A stretch of DNA of 64,000 nucleotides from Porphyromonadaceae bacterium H1 (GTDB taxonomy: Bacteria > Bacteroidota > Bacteroidia > Bacteroidales > Paludibacteraceae): the NCBI GenBank assembly GCA_001653155.1, contig BDEJ01000040.1:1-64000 (forward strand), given 5' to 3'. The notes under the pieces were generated by a model. The model saw only the letters and a list, made by a program, of their open reading frames with translations. It was not told the origin of the DNA and ran no database searches. The first letter of the stretch is position 1. Each line of letters starts with the position of its first letter. The translations under genes and the position numbers were made by a program. Positions 53,608 to 62,669 of this stretch are shown here, in pieces.

Positions 53608-55422
53608 TCAGGCTTTGAACAACTGCATTTCACAGCGCTTACAATCAAAAAAAAGTTTAAAGCGCTGATTGTTGTGTTTAAGAAACCAAGGCTCTTTCCA
53701 TTTGGAAGGAGCAGCCAACTTGGGACAGCAGCCCATCTCGTACTTGATACAGAACTTACAAAACATTAGAGGGACTCCCTCTTCAGCCTTTGCTTCGAAA
53801 GCTGGCATGACGCCTTGCGCTCCGGCTTTTTCGTAAAAAAGCTTTGCCTTTCGGTTTAACACATTCGCACGATAGTCCAGCTGAATAGACTGCAAAGAAG
53901 GCAGCTGCCTTTCTGCTTTTTCCGGACGCCGGTAGCCCTTCTCACGAGCAGCATCTAAATCCGCAATAAGTTCCCGTCGCCAGGCACTCAATCGCGAAGC
54001 GGGAATAAAATAGGGCTTAGAAAAATGAAGCGATAGCGATTCACTTTGATAAATAGTATCTCCAAGTTTCGATAAGTTACGAAGAATATTTTCCACAGCT
54101 TCTTCCGGTTTGTGAGCTGCTTGTTTTTCGATATCGAAGTCGCGTGCAACACTCACGTTATCTTTGTCTTCGACGATGAGACGGAAGCCATTGTCCGTTT
54201 CTGCTATTTCCCACTTCAAAGCGATGTGGCGCTCGGAGGACTTAGCTTCCAAGAGTTTTTCAAAGGCTGCATCCTGATTGCGGTACAGGCGATCGCCCGG
54301 CTTCAACAAGGCGGGCATAGAAGCCGGGAATATACGCCTCCCCTCCACCCGATTCACACGGAAACCGGACAAATTGCCTTGAGTAGAAAAGAAAGAGATT
54401 CCATCTCCATTGGCCATGCTACAAGTACTCGAAACATCGATATAGTTGGGCCCAACATCTGTTACGGTGCCAAAGGTTTCACCCATCGATTTGGGAGTAT
54501 CGGGCTGTGTCAGGCCGCTCTTCCTTCTGTCAAAAAAATAGTCGGTACTGCCACGCCGAAAAGTTTTTGCCGGATCGGGCTCGAAAAAGAAGCGAGTCTT
54601 CCCGGATGAAGCCTGTTTGTAGTTCTCTTCTTTATCGAGGATGGCATCAAGTTTACGGCGGTAGTAAGCAGTGATATTCTTCACATAATACAAGTCTTTA
54701 AGACGGCCTTCTATCTTGAAAGAAGAAACGCCGGCCTGCATCATCGGAAAGAGAAAATCGGATAAATCCAAATCTTTCAGCGAGAGAAGATGTTTATCTC
54801 GAAGGATTTTCGTTCCGTCGGCATCCTCAAGATCGTAGGGCAGACGACAGTATTGGGCACAAGCCCCGCGGTTGGCACTGCGCCCGCACATGGCTTGACT
54901 GATATAGCACTGTCCGCTGTAACTTACACAAAGAGCTCCATGAACAAAAGCCTCCAACTCGACCTCAGTACGCGAAGCAATATCGGCAATCTGAGCCAGG
55001 GAGAGCTCACGTGCCAGTACCACACGCGAGAATCCTGCCTGCTGCAAAAAGACCACCCGCTCCGCCGTTCGATTGTCCGTTTGCGTGCTGGCATGCAAGG
55101 CCATGGGAGGCAAGTCGACTTCCAAAAGCCCCATATCCTGTAAAATAAGAGCATCGGCTCCGGCTTCATAAAGCGACCAAGCGAGCTTCTCGGCTTCGAG
55201 CAGCTCATCATCAGTCAGTAAGGTATTGAGAGCAATCAGCACTTTAGCCCGAAAACGATGGGCATAACGGCAAAGTTGTTCAATATCTTGCAAAGAATTT
55301 CCCGCCGCAGCACGAGCGCCAAAGCGCGGAGCACCAATGTAAACAGCATCCGCACCATGATTGACAGCGGCCAGGCCGCATTCCAAGTTCTTGGCAGGAG
55401 CAAGTAATTCGACCAAATGCAT
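53608..55422 (-). CDS. U32 peptidase-family protein (RlhA/TrhP-like)
   Basis: A 604-residue protein starting at ATG 55422, selected because the promoter box lies just upstream. The N-terminal U32 domain begins VELLAPAKNLECGLAAVNHGADAVYIG. The conserved cysteine cluster CVSYSGQCYISQAMCG and RGACAQYCRLPY, and FKIEGRLKDLYYVKNITAYYR, are typical. A DUF3656-like middle and a Cys-rich C-terminus (CKFC, CCPK, CKRC) follow. E. coli relatives RlhA and TrhP hydroxylate RNA bases; despite the family name, an RNA-modification role is more likely than proteolysis. Confidence 0.85.
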   Translation of the reverse strand: MHLVELLAPAKNLECGLAAVNHGADAVYIGAPRFGARAAAGNSLQDIEQLCRYAHRFRAKVLIALNTLLTDDELLEAEKLAWSLYEAGADALILQDMGLLEVDLPPMALHASTQTDNRTAERVVFLQQAGFSRVVLARELSLAQIADIASRTEVELEAFVHGALCVSYSGQCYISQAMCGRSANRGACAQYCRLPYDLEDADGTKILRDKHLLSLKDLDLSDFLFPMMQAGVSSFKIEGRLKDLYYVKNITAYYRRKLDAILDKEENYKQASSGKTRFFFEPDPAKTFRRGSTDYFFDRRKSGLTQPDTPKSMGETFGTVTDVGPNYIDVSSTCSMANGDGISFFSTQGNLSGFRVNRVEGRRIFPASMPALLKPGDRLYRNQDAAFEKLLEAKSSERHIALKWEIAETDNGFRLIVEDKDNVSVARDFDIEKQAAHKPEEAVENILRNLSKLGDTIYQSESLSLHFSKPYFIPASRLSAWRRELIADLDAAREKGYRRPEKAERQLPSLQSIQLDYRANVLNRKAKLFYEKAGAQGVMPAFEAKAEEGVPLMFCKFCIKYEMGCCPKLAAPSKWKEPWFLKHNNQRFKLFFDCKRCEMQLFKA

Positions 55423-55445
55423 GAATCTTACTTTTTTTCGAAGCG

Positions 55446-55453
55446 CAAAGATA
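55446..55453 (-). promoter_or_regulatory. -7 promoter box of the U32 gene
   Basis: Minus strand TATCTTTG, 23 bp before the ATG at 55422. Confidence 0.65.
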
Positions 55454-55617
55454 CATATAATCAACCACGAATCGTAAATCTTCGAACTGCGAATGTCGTT
55501 ATTAGCGACAATTCGCTTGTGTTTTAATTCAATACAGACCTCCGGGAAAGTATTGCTGTCCGCATTAGCTTTCCAAGAGATTTTTTGCAATGAGTTATTG
55601 ATACATTAATTATTATG

Positions 55618-55625
55618 TATCTTTG
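55618..55625 (+). promoter_or_regulatory. -7 promoter box of the PIN-PhoH gene
   Basis: TATCTTTG matches the consensus. A 6-bp hairpin (AGCCGG 55629-55634, CCGGCT 55644-55649) lies in the following leader. Confidence 0.65.
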
Positions 55626-55679
55626 CAAAGCCGGCCGGGCAATCCGGCTATATCTATGAACCTGTAAAAACGACGCGTT

Positions 55680-57005
55680 ATGGCAACAAAGAAAAATTTT
55701 GTATTGGACACCAACGTTATCCTGCACGACTACAAGTGTATTTTCAATTTCGAAGAAAACGACATTTACATCCCCATTGTTGTGCTTGAGGAGCTGGACA
55801 ATTTCAAAAAAGGGAAAGAACAGATCAACTTCAACGCCCGGGAATTTGCACGCGAACTGGATTCTATTGTTAACGACAAGGTTTTCAAAAACGGCGTTTC
55901 ACTCGGCGAAGGCAAGGGTAAGCTTTTCATCCAAACGGGCAACGAATATCCGGAAGTCATAGCCCGCTCTTTCATCGAGAAAACATACGATCACCGCATC
56001 CTGGCCATGGTCTACACTTTGGGGCAACATAAAAAAGGGATGCGCACCGTACTCGTTACCAAAGATATTAACCTGCGGATGAAGGCCTTGTCACTTGGTA
56101 TCGAAGCCGAGGACTATATCACCGATAAGGTAACCGATTTTGCCATATTCGACAAAACTTATGAAACTTACGATAACATTCCGCCCGAAGTTATCGACCG
56201 CATGTATGCCCACGACGAAGCCATACCTCTGGATGAACTGAACATTCGTTTCGATGTGAGCCCCAACGACTGCTTCGTACTGAGGAGCCTGCGAGCCAGC
56301 ATACTGGCACGCTACTCGGCTCAGGACCACAGTGTAAAGCGGGTTGAAAAACAACGCTGCTTCGGTATCGAACCCCGCAACGCCGAACAAACTTTTGCTA
56401 TGGACGTGCTGATGGACGAGGATATCAAACTCGTGGCTCTTACCGGGAAATCCGGAACAGGGAAAACCCTGCTTGCTCTTGCGGCAGCGCTCCAAAACCA
56501 CGAGAACTACAAACAAATACTCCTTGCACGCCCCATAGTACCGATGGGAAACCGTGATTTAGGTTTCCTGCCCGGCGACGAGAAACAGAAGATAGCGCCT
56601 TACATGCAGCCCCTCTTCGATAATCTGAATGTCATCAAACACAGCTTCTCCTACCAAGGAAAAGAAATGCGCATACTGGATGAACTCCAACGCAACAATC
56701 AGTTAATCATCGAAGCCCTGGCTTACATACGCGGACGAAGCCTGAGCGAAACCTACTTCATTGTTGACGAAGCTCAAAACCTTACGCCTCACGAAGTGAA
56801 AACCATTATCACACGAGCAGGAGAAGGCAGTAAAATCATCCTCACGGGCGACATACACCAAATCGACTCTCCTTATCTCGATATGTTTTCCAACGGTCTG
56901 GTTTACCTCATCGACCGCATGAAAGGACAGAACCTATTCGCTCACATCAATCTGGTAAAAGGCGAACGAAGCTACCTCTCCGAATTAGCAAGCAACTTGC
57001 TGTAA
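55680..57005 (+). CDS. PIN-PhoH protein (YlaK/PhoH2 type)
   Basis: A 441-residue fusion of an N-terminal PIN ribonuclease domain and a C-terminal PhoH ATPase. The PIN domain has FVLDTNVILHD (Asp10), VVLEELDNFKKG and VTKDINLRMKA. The PhoH part has Walker A TGKSGTGKT at about residues 255-263, LGFLPGDEKQKIAPYMQPLFDNL and Walker B YFIVDEAQNLTPHE. PhoH2 proteins couple ATP-dependent RNA unwinding to cleavage. It has its own promoter and a strong terminator. Confidence 0.93.
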   Translation: MATKKNFVLDTNVILHDYKCIFNFEENDIYIPIVVLEELDNFKKGKEQINFNAREFARELDSIVNDKVFKNGVSLGEGKGKLFIQTGNEYPEVIARSFIEKTYDHRILAMVYTLGQHKKGMRTVLVTKDINLRMKALSLGIEAEDYITDKVTDFAIFDKTYETYDNIPPEVIDRMYAHDEAIPLDELNIRFDVSPNDCFVLRSLRASILARYSAQDHSVKRVEKQRCFGIEPRNAEQTFAMDVLMDEDIKLVALTGKSGTGKTLLALAAALQNHENYKQILLARPIVPMGNRDLGFLPGDEKQKIAPYMQPLFDNLNVIKHSFSYQGKEMRILDELQRNNQLIIEALAYIRGRSLSETYFIVDEAQNLTPHEVKTIITRAGEGSKIILTGDIHQIDSPYLDMFSNGLVYLIDRMKGQNLFAHINLVKGERSYLSELASNLL

Positions 57006-57014
57006 AGACTTAAG

Positions 57015-57055
57015 AAAAAAAGCAGCTTTGCAATTTTATGCAAAGCTGCTTTTTT
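57015..57055. terminator. Bidirectional terminator between PIN-PhoH and skp genes
   Basis: AAAAAAAGCAGCTTTGCA (57015-57032) pairs with TGCAAAGCTGCTTTTTT (57039-57055) across a 6-nt loop. A and T runs on both sides fit termination in both directions between convergent genes. Confidence 0.9.
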
Positions 57056-57080
57056 AATATCCTGACTCTAAAAAAGGAGA

Positions 57081-57584
57081 TTATTTCAAATCCAGTTTCT
57101 TTTTTACCAAAGCCGTAATATCATTCGATTTCGGCGAGTGGTAAATAATGCTTTGTGTACCCAAGTCGAAAACATAGGTATAGTTGTTCTCAGCGCCTAC
57201 TTCATTAATTGCCTTACGTACTTTCTGAACAACAGGCTCAAAAAGCTCTTGTTGTTTCTTCTGCAAATCGGAACCTGCCTGTTGGTTGAAGTTGGTAATA
57301 CGCTGTTCGATTTCAACAATTTCACTCTGACGAGCTTCTTTGATGCTTGCCGGCATGGTAGCTTGTTTTTCCTGAAACTCCTTAATTTTTGCATAATACT
57401 CTTCACGCATCTTGAGCAGTTCATTCTCCCACTGAGTTTGCAAGTCATTCAAAGTCTTTTGTATGGTTTTCACCTCCGGCATCTGTGACATAATCTCCTG
57501 AGAATTCACATGCCCCAATTTATCCTGAGCCCACAAAGCAAAGGGGAACGAGCACAACAGCACTAAAGCAATTTTTTTCAACAT
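57081..57584 (-). CDS. Periplasmic chaperone Skp/OmpH family, copy 1
   Basis: A 167-residue Skp/OmpH protein. The signal peptide MLKKIALVLLCSFPFALWAQ is followed by KLGHVNSQEIMSQMPEV and a long coiled coil (residues about 35-115). The end, NYTYVFDLGTQSIIYHS, is the typical beta strand core of the Skp trimer. It would guard unfolded outer-membrane proteins on the way to BamA, encoded upstream. It has its own promoter box. Confidence 0.9.
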   Translation of the reverse strand: MLKKIALVLLCSFPFALWAQDKLGHVNSQEIMSQMPEVKTIQKTLNDLQTQWENELLKMREEYYAKIKEFQEKQATMPASIKEARQSEIVEIEQRITNFNQQAGSDLQKKQQELFEPVVQKVRKAINEVGAENNYTYVFDLGTQSIIYHSPKSNDITALVKKKLDLK

Positions 57585-57650
57585 GATTTTACTAAGTTTG
57601 TTATTTTATACTTTCTGTTTTTTAATAATATAGACTCCTTTAAAGAGGCA

Positions 57651-57658
57651 CAAAAGTA
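57651..57658 (-). promoter_or_regulatory. -7 promoter box before skp copy 1
   Basis: Minus strand TACTTTTG matches TAnnTTTG. It lies in the 80-bp gap between the two skp genes, so copy 1 may be transcribed separately. Confidence 0.6.
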
Positions 57659-57664
57659 AGTAAA

Positions 57665-58180
57665 TTATTTTGAATAACCCAACTTTTGAAGGACCTCATC
57701 GCTTATATCCAATTTCGGTGTAGCAAAAACGACACTCATTGCAGAGCTCTTATCGAATATAAGATCCAATCCCTTCTCTTTCGATATTTCCTGAATGGCT
57801 GCATAAATCTCATCTTGAATGGGTTTCATAAGGCTTTCGCGCTTCTTGTACAATTCACCTTCAGTACCGAAATAACTGCGTTTAAGCTCCTGAGCGGCCT
57901 TTTCCTTGGCAACAATTTCCTCTTCGCGTTTCAATTTCATGTCGTCGGACATAAACACCAGCTCGGTCTGATAATTCTTGTACAAAGCTTGGACTTCTTC
58001 AAGTTTTCCTTCTACTTCGGATTGCCACTTTTTGGAAATTTGGTTCAACTGTTCGTTAGCCGTTTCAAAAGAAGGGATATTCTTCATGATATAGCCCATA
58101 TCGACCATAGCAAACTTTTGTGCATGAAGCATCCAAGCACACAAGCTCATGAGAGCTACTATAAAAATTCTTTTTTTCAT
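57665..58180 (-). CDS. Periplasmic chaperone Skp/OmpH family, copy 2
   Basis: A 171-residue Skp/OmpH protein with a signal peptide (MKKRIFIVALMSLCAWMLHAQ). It starts FAMVDMGYIMKNIPSFETANEQ, continues in a charged coiled coil and ends DLIFDKSSAMSVVFATPKLDISDEVLQKLGY. It is clearly related to copy 1 but divergent. Both lie directly downstream of bamA, a gene order usual in Bacteroidota. Confidence 0.9.
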   Translation of the reverse strand: MKKRIFIVALMSLCAWMLHAQKFAMVDMGYIMKNIPSFETANEQLNQISKKWQSEVEGKLEEVQALYKNYQTELVFMSDDMKLKREEEIVAKEKAAQELKRSYFGTEGELYKKRESLMKPIQDEIYAAIQEISKEKGLDLIFDKSSAMSVVFATPKLDISDEVLQKLGYSK

Positions 58181-58275
58181 AATCTTCCTTTATTAAAAAT
58201 TTTACAGATATATCGTTTCCCAGCAAACACAACATTCAAAAATGATGCAGAAAAAAACGTTCAGCTCTTAAAGTT

Positions 58276-60930
58276 CTATAATTCCTGCCCTAATACGAAG
58301 TGGAAGTGGCTGCCTCCCAGTTTTCCGGTCGCAGTTCTATCGAAGCCATAAGCCCAGTCAATTCCTAACATTCCGAACATAGGCAGAAATATACGTACCC
58401 CTACTCCCGCCGAGCGGCGCAGGTTGAAAGGATTGTAATCTTTTATATTCACAAAACTGTTTCCGGCTTCCACAAAGCTAAGTGCATAAATGGTAGCGGA
58501 TTGCTCCAAGGATATGGGATAACGCAATTCAAAAGTGTATTTATTATAGAGATAGGCCGAAGTTGTATTGACGCCGGAAAGTCCGGAGTGCACCACCGGA
58601 TCACCCGGATCGTAACCACGCATCGGGATATACTCCATCCCCATCGTGTAATTGGCCGAATAACCCGACATACCGTCTCCTCCCAACATAAACGTGTCGA
58701 AAGGTGTCCGGGCGTGGATGTTATAGTGTCCCAAATAACCAAACTCGCTACGAAGCATCAAGACAAATTTCTGATTTTTATCCAAAGGAATAAAAGACTT
58801 ACTGCTGAATTTCCACTTGTGATATTCAAGAAATTCATAACGCTCAGCGGGTTTCAATTTCGCATAATCCTTACCGTTGATCAGAGAATATGGAGGCGTA
58901 ATTTTCAGTCCCAAGGAAAAAGAGGAACCGCTGCGAGTATAAATAGGATTCATAATGCTGCTTCGGCTCAAGACAAGGTTCAAAGCCGGATTGTTGTAGC
59001 CCCCATCGGGAACGGGCATCCAGCCCCAGTCTTTTAGCATATAGCGTTGAAAAGACAATTCTCCGTAAAAAGAGAAATAATCATCCGGCCAATTCAGACG
59101 CTTACCATAGCCCACCGAAACTCCCAAAGTACGGAAATACCTATCGGGGTCGACCTCTCGTTGTAAGCGGGTGTTATCGTAATATCCCCCGAAACCACCT
59201 CCATAATAACCACCATATCCATATCCTCCGTAACCGTAGTTATTATATAAGCTCGGATTGATGTAATTGGAGAGATTATTTTCCACAAAGCGCTTGCTGA
59301 AGTTCGATTGGTGGGCAAAATACACCGAAACAGAAAGCGAGTTAGGGCGTTTGCCTCCGAGCCAAGGCTCCAGGAATGACAAGCTCACAGATGTGTATTG
59401 AGGTCCGCTGGTACGGGCATTTATAGAAAAAGTCTGTCCCTCGCCCTGAGGTACAATACGATACATTTTAGGTTTGAACAGGTTTTGTATCGCAAAGTTA
59501 CTGAACTTAAAACCTACCGTTCCGACGAGTCCGGTACCACCGATTCCGGCAGAGAGTTCCACCTGATCACTTCCCTTAGTCTCGAGCACATAATTGATGT
59601 CTACCGTCCCATTCTCCGGGTTGGGTTGAATATCCACATCGCGATATACCTTTTCCTGGTCGAAGTGCCCCATACGCGACAACTCGCCCAAAGAACGGAT
59701 TATATCCGACTGACTGTACAGCTGGCCCGGCTTGGTGTATAGTTCACGACGAACAACATGCTCATAAACACGGGTATTCCCAATAATTCCGATTTCATTT
59801 ATAGTAGCGGGCTTACCTTCAAAAATACGCATCTCAAAATCGATGGAGTCATTCTCAATAAGCACTTCCACTGGATCAATACGGGCAAACAGATACCCCC
59901 TGTCCCGATACAATTTCCCTACCGCATCATCATCAGAATCCAAACGTTGAGTCAGTTGCTTGTGGTTGTAAATATCTCCCTTTTTTATGCCTAAGTTTGC
60001 ATCCAAAAACTCATAGGGATATATCGTATTTCCAACCCATTTCACATTCCGGAAATAATACTTTTTCCCTTCGTCGAGTGTGATGTAAACATTGACCGAT
60101 TTCTCATCCACAGGTACAACGCTATCATTTACGATATAGGCATCGCGATAGCCTATTTCGTTGTACTTTTCAATGATGAGGTTCTTATCTTTCTCATACT
60201 CTTCTTTCAGGAATTTCTTCGAGCTGAATATATTGTACCACTTACCCTTTTCGCTGGTTTTCTTCATCGTCCGGTCGATTTTCATCTGCGAAAGAGCGCT
60301 GTTTCCCGTTATTATCAAACGGTTTACTTTTGTCTTCAGCTTTTTATCCACTTCAACATCTACAATAACATAACCCGGCTTTTCAGGGTCATCACGCTGA
60401 AAGACCTTAGCTGTAGCATTCAAAAATCCTTTCTCCTGCATATGCTTCTCAACGACCTTCTTCGCTTTATCAGAAATATTCGGGGTTATCTGATTCCCCT
60501 TCACAATACCGATGCGGGCATCCAGATCCTCGATCTCGGCTTTCTTCAATCCGCTATAATTAATCTTCGAAACCCGGGGCCGTTCCTTCAAGGCGATATG
60601 AAGCCAGACTTTACCGCCTTGAATCTTATCTGCAAGAATTTTCACATCCGAGAACAAGCCTTGTCGCACAAAACGTTTGACGGCCTGAGTTATCTCTTCA
60701 CCGGGAACACTCACTCTGTCTCCAACAGACAAACCGGAATAGCCTATAATAGTAAAGGGCTGATAGTTATTAGCCCCTGTAACACGGATATCCGCAATCT
60801 CGTACTTAGGATTAATGGTCGAATACTGGATAACGACGGGTTCAGAGCTTGGCTCTGTGGGTACTTGTGCGGAAGAAAAAAATGTTAGTAAAAGTAAGGC
60901 CGAAAAAGAAAAAAGTTTTTTATAACACAT
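58276..60930 (-). CDS. bamA: Outer-membrane assembly factor BamA
   Basis: An 884-residue Omp85 protein that folds and inserts outer-membrane barrels together with BamD. Signal peptide MCYKKLFSFSALLLLTFFSSAQ, then five POTRA-type repeats (residues about 45-440; for example NTRVYEHVVRRELYTKPGQLYSQSDIIRSL is the last, at 59690-59790 on the minus strand) and the C-terminal 16-strand barrel. The barrel ends GSHFHFVLGQEL. A Gly/Tyr-rich insert lies at about residues 559-585. The gene follows uppS by 32 bp. Confidence 0.95.
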   Translation of the reverse strand: MCYKKLFSFSALLLLTFFSSAQVPTEPSSEPVVIQYSTINPKYEIADIRVTGANNYQPFTIIGYSGLSVGDRVSVPGEEITQAVKRFVRQGLFSDVKILADKIQGGKVWLHIALKERPRVSKINYSGLKKAEIEDLDARIGIVKGNQITPNISDKAKKVVEKHMQEKGFLNATAKVFQRDDPEKPGYVIVDVEVDKKLKTKVNRLIITGNSALSQMKIDRTMKKTSEKGKWYNIFSSKKFLKEEYEKDKNLIIEKYNEIGYRDAYIVNDSVVPVDEKSVNVYITLDEGKKYYFRNVKWVGNTIYPYEFLDANLGIKKGDIYNHKQLTQRLDSDDDAVGKLYRDRGYLFARIDPVEVLIENDSIDFEMRIFEGKPATINEIGIIGNTRVYEHVVRRELYTKPGQLYSQSDIIRSLGELSRMGHFDQEKVYRDVDIQPNPENGTVDINYVLETKGSDQVELSAGIGGTGLVGTVGFKFSNFAIQNLFKPKMYRIVPQGEGQTFSINARTSGPQYTSVSLSFLEPWLGGKRPNSLSVSVYFAHQSNFSKRFVENNLSNYINPSLYNNYGYGGYGYGGYYGGGFGGYYDNTRLQREVDPDRYFRTLGVSVGYGKRLNWPDDYFSFYGELSFQRYMLKDWGWMPVPDGGYNNPALNLVLSRSSIMNPIYTRSGSSFSLGLKITPPYSLINGKDYAKLKPAERYEFLEYHKWKFSSKSFIPLDKNQKFVLMLRSEFGYLGHYNIHARTPFDTFMLGGDGMSGYSANYTMGMEYIPMRGYDPGDPVVHSGLSGVNTTSAYLYNKYTFELRYPISLEQSATIYALSFVEAGNSFVNIKDYNPFNLRRSAGVGVRIFLPMFGMLGIDWAYGFDRTATGKLGGSHFHFVLGQEL

Positions 60931-60962
60931 ATTTTTATTTGCTGTCTCGTAGAAAGGTTCGT

Positions 60963-61718
60963 TTATTTTCCAAATCGGCGCTCACGACCTTGAAATTCAT
61001 ATATTGCTTGGTAAAAATCATTTTTTTTAAAGTCGGGCCAGTGAACAGGCGTAAAATACAACTCCGCATAAGCCAATTGCCATAGCAGGAAATTGCTCAA
61101 GCGCAATTCTCCACTGGTCCGTATCATTAAATCGGGGTCGGGAATCCCCTTCGTAGTAAGATAACCCGACAACATATCCGTAGAAATTTCATCTATATTC
61201 AAACTCCCGTCTCTTACATCGCGGCATATTTTTTTTACGGCATTTACCATCTCCCAACGGGAAGAATAGCTCAATGCCAAAACTAAAGTCAGACCGGTAT
61301 TTTGAGCTGTCTCTTCAATGCAGCTACACAACTTGGCACGCACTTTCTCAGGCAGTCGCATCAGATTTCCTATCGCCTGAAGGCGAATGTTGTTTTTGTT
61401 GAGTGTCGGAGTTTCTTTCTGTATGGAGTCAACGAGCAATTCCATCAATGCATCAACTTCTGCTTGTGGGCGTTCCCAGTTTTCGGTAGAGAAAGCATAC
61501 AGGGTAAGATAATCAAGCCCTATTTCGGCCGCAGCCTCGGTGGTCTGACGAACCGATTCCACGCCGGCTTGATGTCCGAATACGCGCTCATAACCCCGCT
61601 CTTTAGCCCAACGCCCGTTACCATCCATGATTACGGCAATGTGCTTGGGCAAACGGGTTTTATCTATTTTCTCCAAATACGACGGCATCTTCGAACTTAA
61701 TTTTATGCATAGAGACAT
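60963..61718 (-). CDS. uppS: Isoprenyl transferase (undecaprenyl diphosphate synthase)
   Basis: A 251-residue cis-prenyltransferase that makes the C55 carrier lipid for cell-wall synthesis. Motifs: [17 protein letters not shown] (catalytic Asp), [25 protein letters not shown], and [24 protein letters not shown] (split: DLMIRTSGE and RLSNFLLWQ). The true start may be ATG 61718 or ATG 61688 (MPSYLEKI). It lies directly upstream of bamA. Confidence 0.95.
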   Translation of the reverse strand: MSLCIKLSSKMPSYLEKIDKTRLPKHIAVIMDGNGRWAKERGYERVFGHQAGVESVRQTTEAAAEIGLDYLTLYAFSTENWERPQAEVDALMELLVDSIQKETPTLNKNNIRLQAIGNLMRLPEKVRAKLCSCIEETAQNTGLTLVLALSYSSRWEMVNAVKKICRDVRDGSLNIDEISTDMLSGYLTTKGIPDPDLMIRTSGELRLSNFLLWQLAYAELYFTPVHWPDFKKNDFYQAIYEFQGRERRFGK

Positions 61719-61815
61719 CCACCGGTTTATCTCAAAGCGAACGAGACATCCCTATCCAATTTCTCCGGTTTTACGTTTTATATAAATTATTTTGCTTTAT
61801 CGAAATTAACATGGG

Positions 61816-62478
61816 TCAGAACCCCATACATTTACAGTCTTTATGCCAAAAATTGAAGGTTAAGCCCAAAGTAAGCGATGTCAGCAAATCGTTGTTTAAA
61901 AAATTCGAACCATTCAGGTTTCCCGTATTATTCAAGGGAGGAAGCCCTTCCATATTATCAGCCAGAAGCAACCTGTTTGTGTACTGAAGATTGGCATTCC
62001 AACGTTTACCGAGCTTCACTTTAAAACCGAGCCCAAAAGAGACACAGGGTTGAACATCCAATGCGGCATTGTAGTTATAGGCCATTGCTCCAGCTCCCAG
62101 GAAAATATAGGAAGAAAATTTCATGGCTGTGCGATCAGGCTGACGCTGTGCGTAATTCAAAAAATTAAACTCTCCGCAAGCATCCAATAGGCTCACGTTG
62201 TTGCGAAAAGAGGCTTCCGATCCGGCAACGTCGTACAGTCCTCGAACCTCACCGGCTGCTCCTTCTACTTTCAGAGCCAAGCGCTGATTGAAACGGTAGC
62301 GATACAAAAGACCGTAGATGGGTCCCATGTCATCACGTACATTAGCATCCCCCACAAGCAAGGAAGCTCCTCCCTGCAACCCGATTTCCGAACTGTAATC
62401 CTTTTGAGAGCGCACAGGTTGCATCCAAAGCATGCTGGCTAAGAGCATTAGTCCTAAAGATATTAATTTAAGATTCAT
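61816..62478 (-). CDS. DUF6089-like outer-membrane protein
   Basis: A 220-residue exported protein (signal peptide ending PVRSQ). The rest is an eight-strand-like barrel: EIGLQGGASLLVGDANV, GLLYRYRFNQRLALKVEGA, FGLGFKVKLGKRWNANLQY, LTLGLTFNF. The C-terminus has a CKC motif. It occupies the place of the DUF6089 gene next to uppS and bamA in Bacteroidales. Function unknown. A promoter box lies about 75 bp upstream. Confidence 0.8.
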   Translation of the reverse strand: MNLKLISLGLMLLASMLWMQPVRSQKDYSSEIGLQGGASLLVGDANVRDDMGPIYGLLYRYRFNQRLALKVEGAAGEVRGLYDVAGSEASFRNNVSLLDACGEFNFLNYAQRQPDRTAMKFSSYIFLGAGAMAYNYNAALDVQPCVSFGLGFKVKLGKRWNANLQYTNRLLLADNMEGLPPLNNTGNLNGSNFLNNDLLTSLTLGLTFNFWHKDCKCMGF

Positions 62479-62552
62479 ATAATTAAAAGAAGTATGTTCA
62501 GTAAATAAACGTACTTTTCCTGTTTTATTTTACCTGTCCTACAAAACAAGGA

Positions 62553-62560
62553 CAAAAATA
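62553..62560 (-). promoter_or_regulatory. -7 promoter box of the DUF6089 gene
   Basis: Minus strand TATTTTTG matches TAnnTTTG. It may drive the cluster DUF6089-uppS-bamA-skp. Confidence 0.6.
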
Positions 62561-62669
62561 ATGATAATCTTTTAATGTAGGGGAGCGCTGCCTGAGGCAA
62601 AGTTTTAATTTAACAAAATATTGCAAAAACAAAGATTTATATAAGCCCGCTTAGTGCCGGGACTACTTT

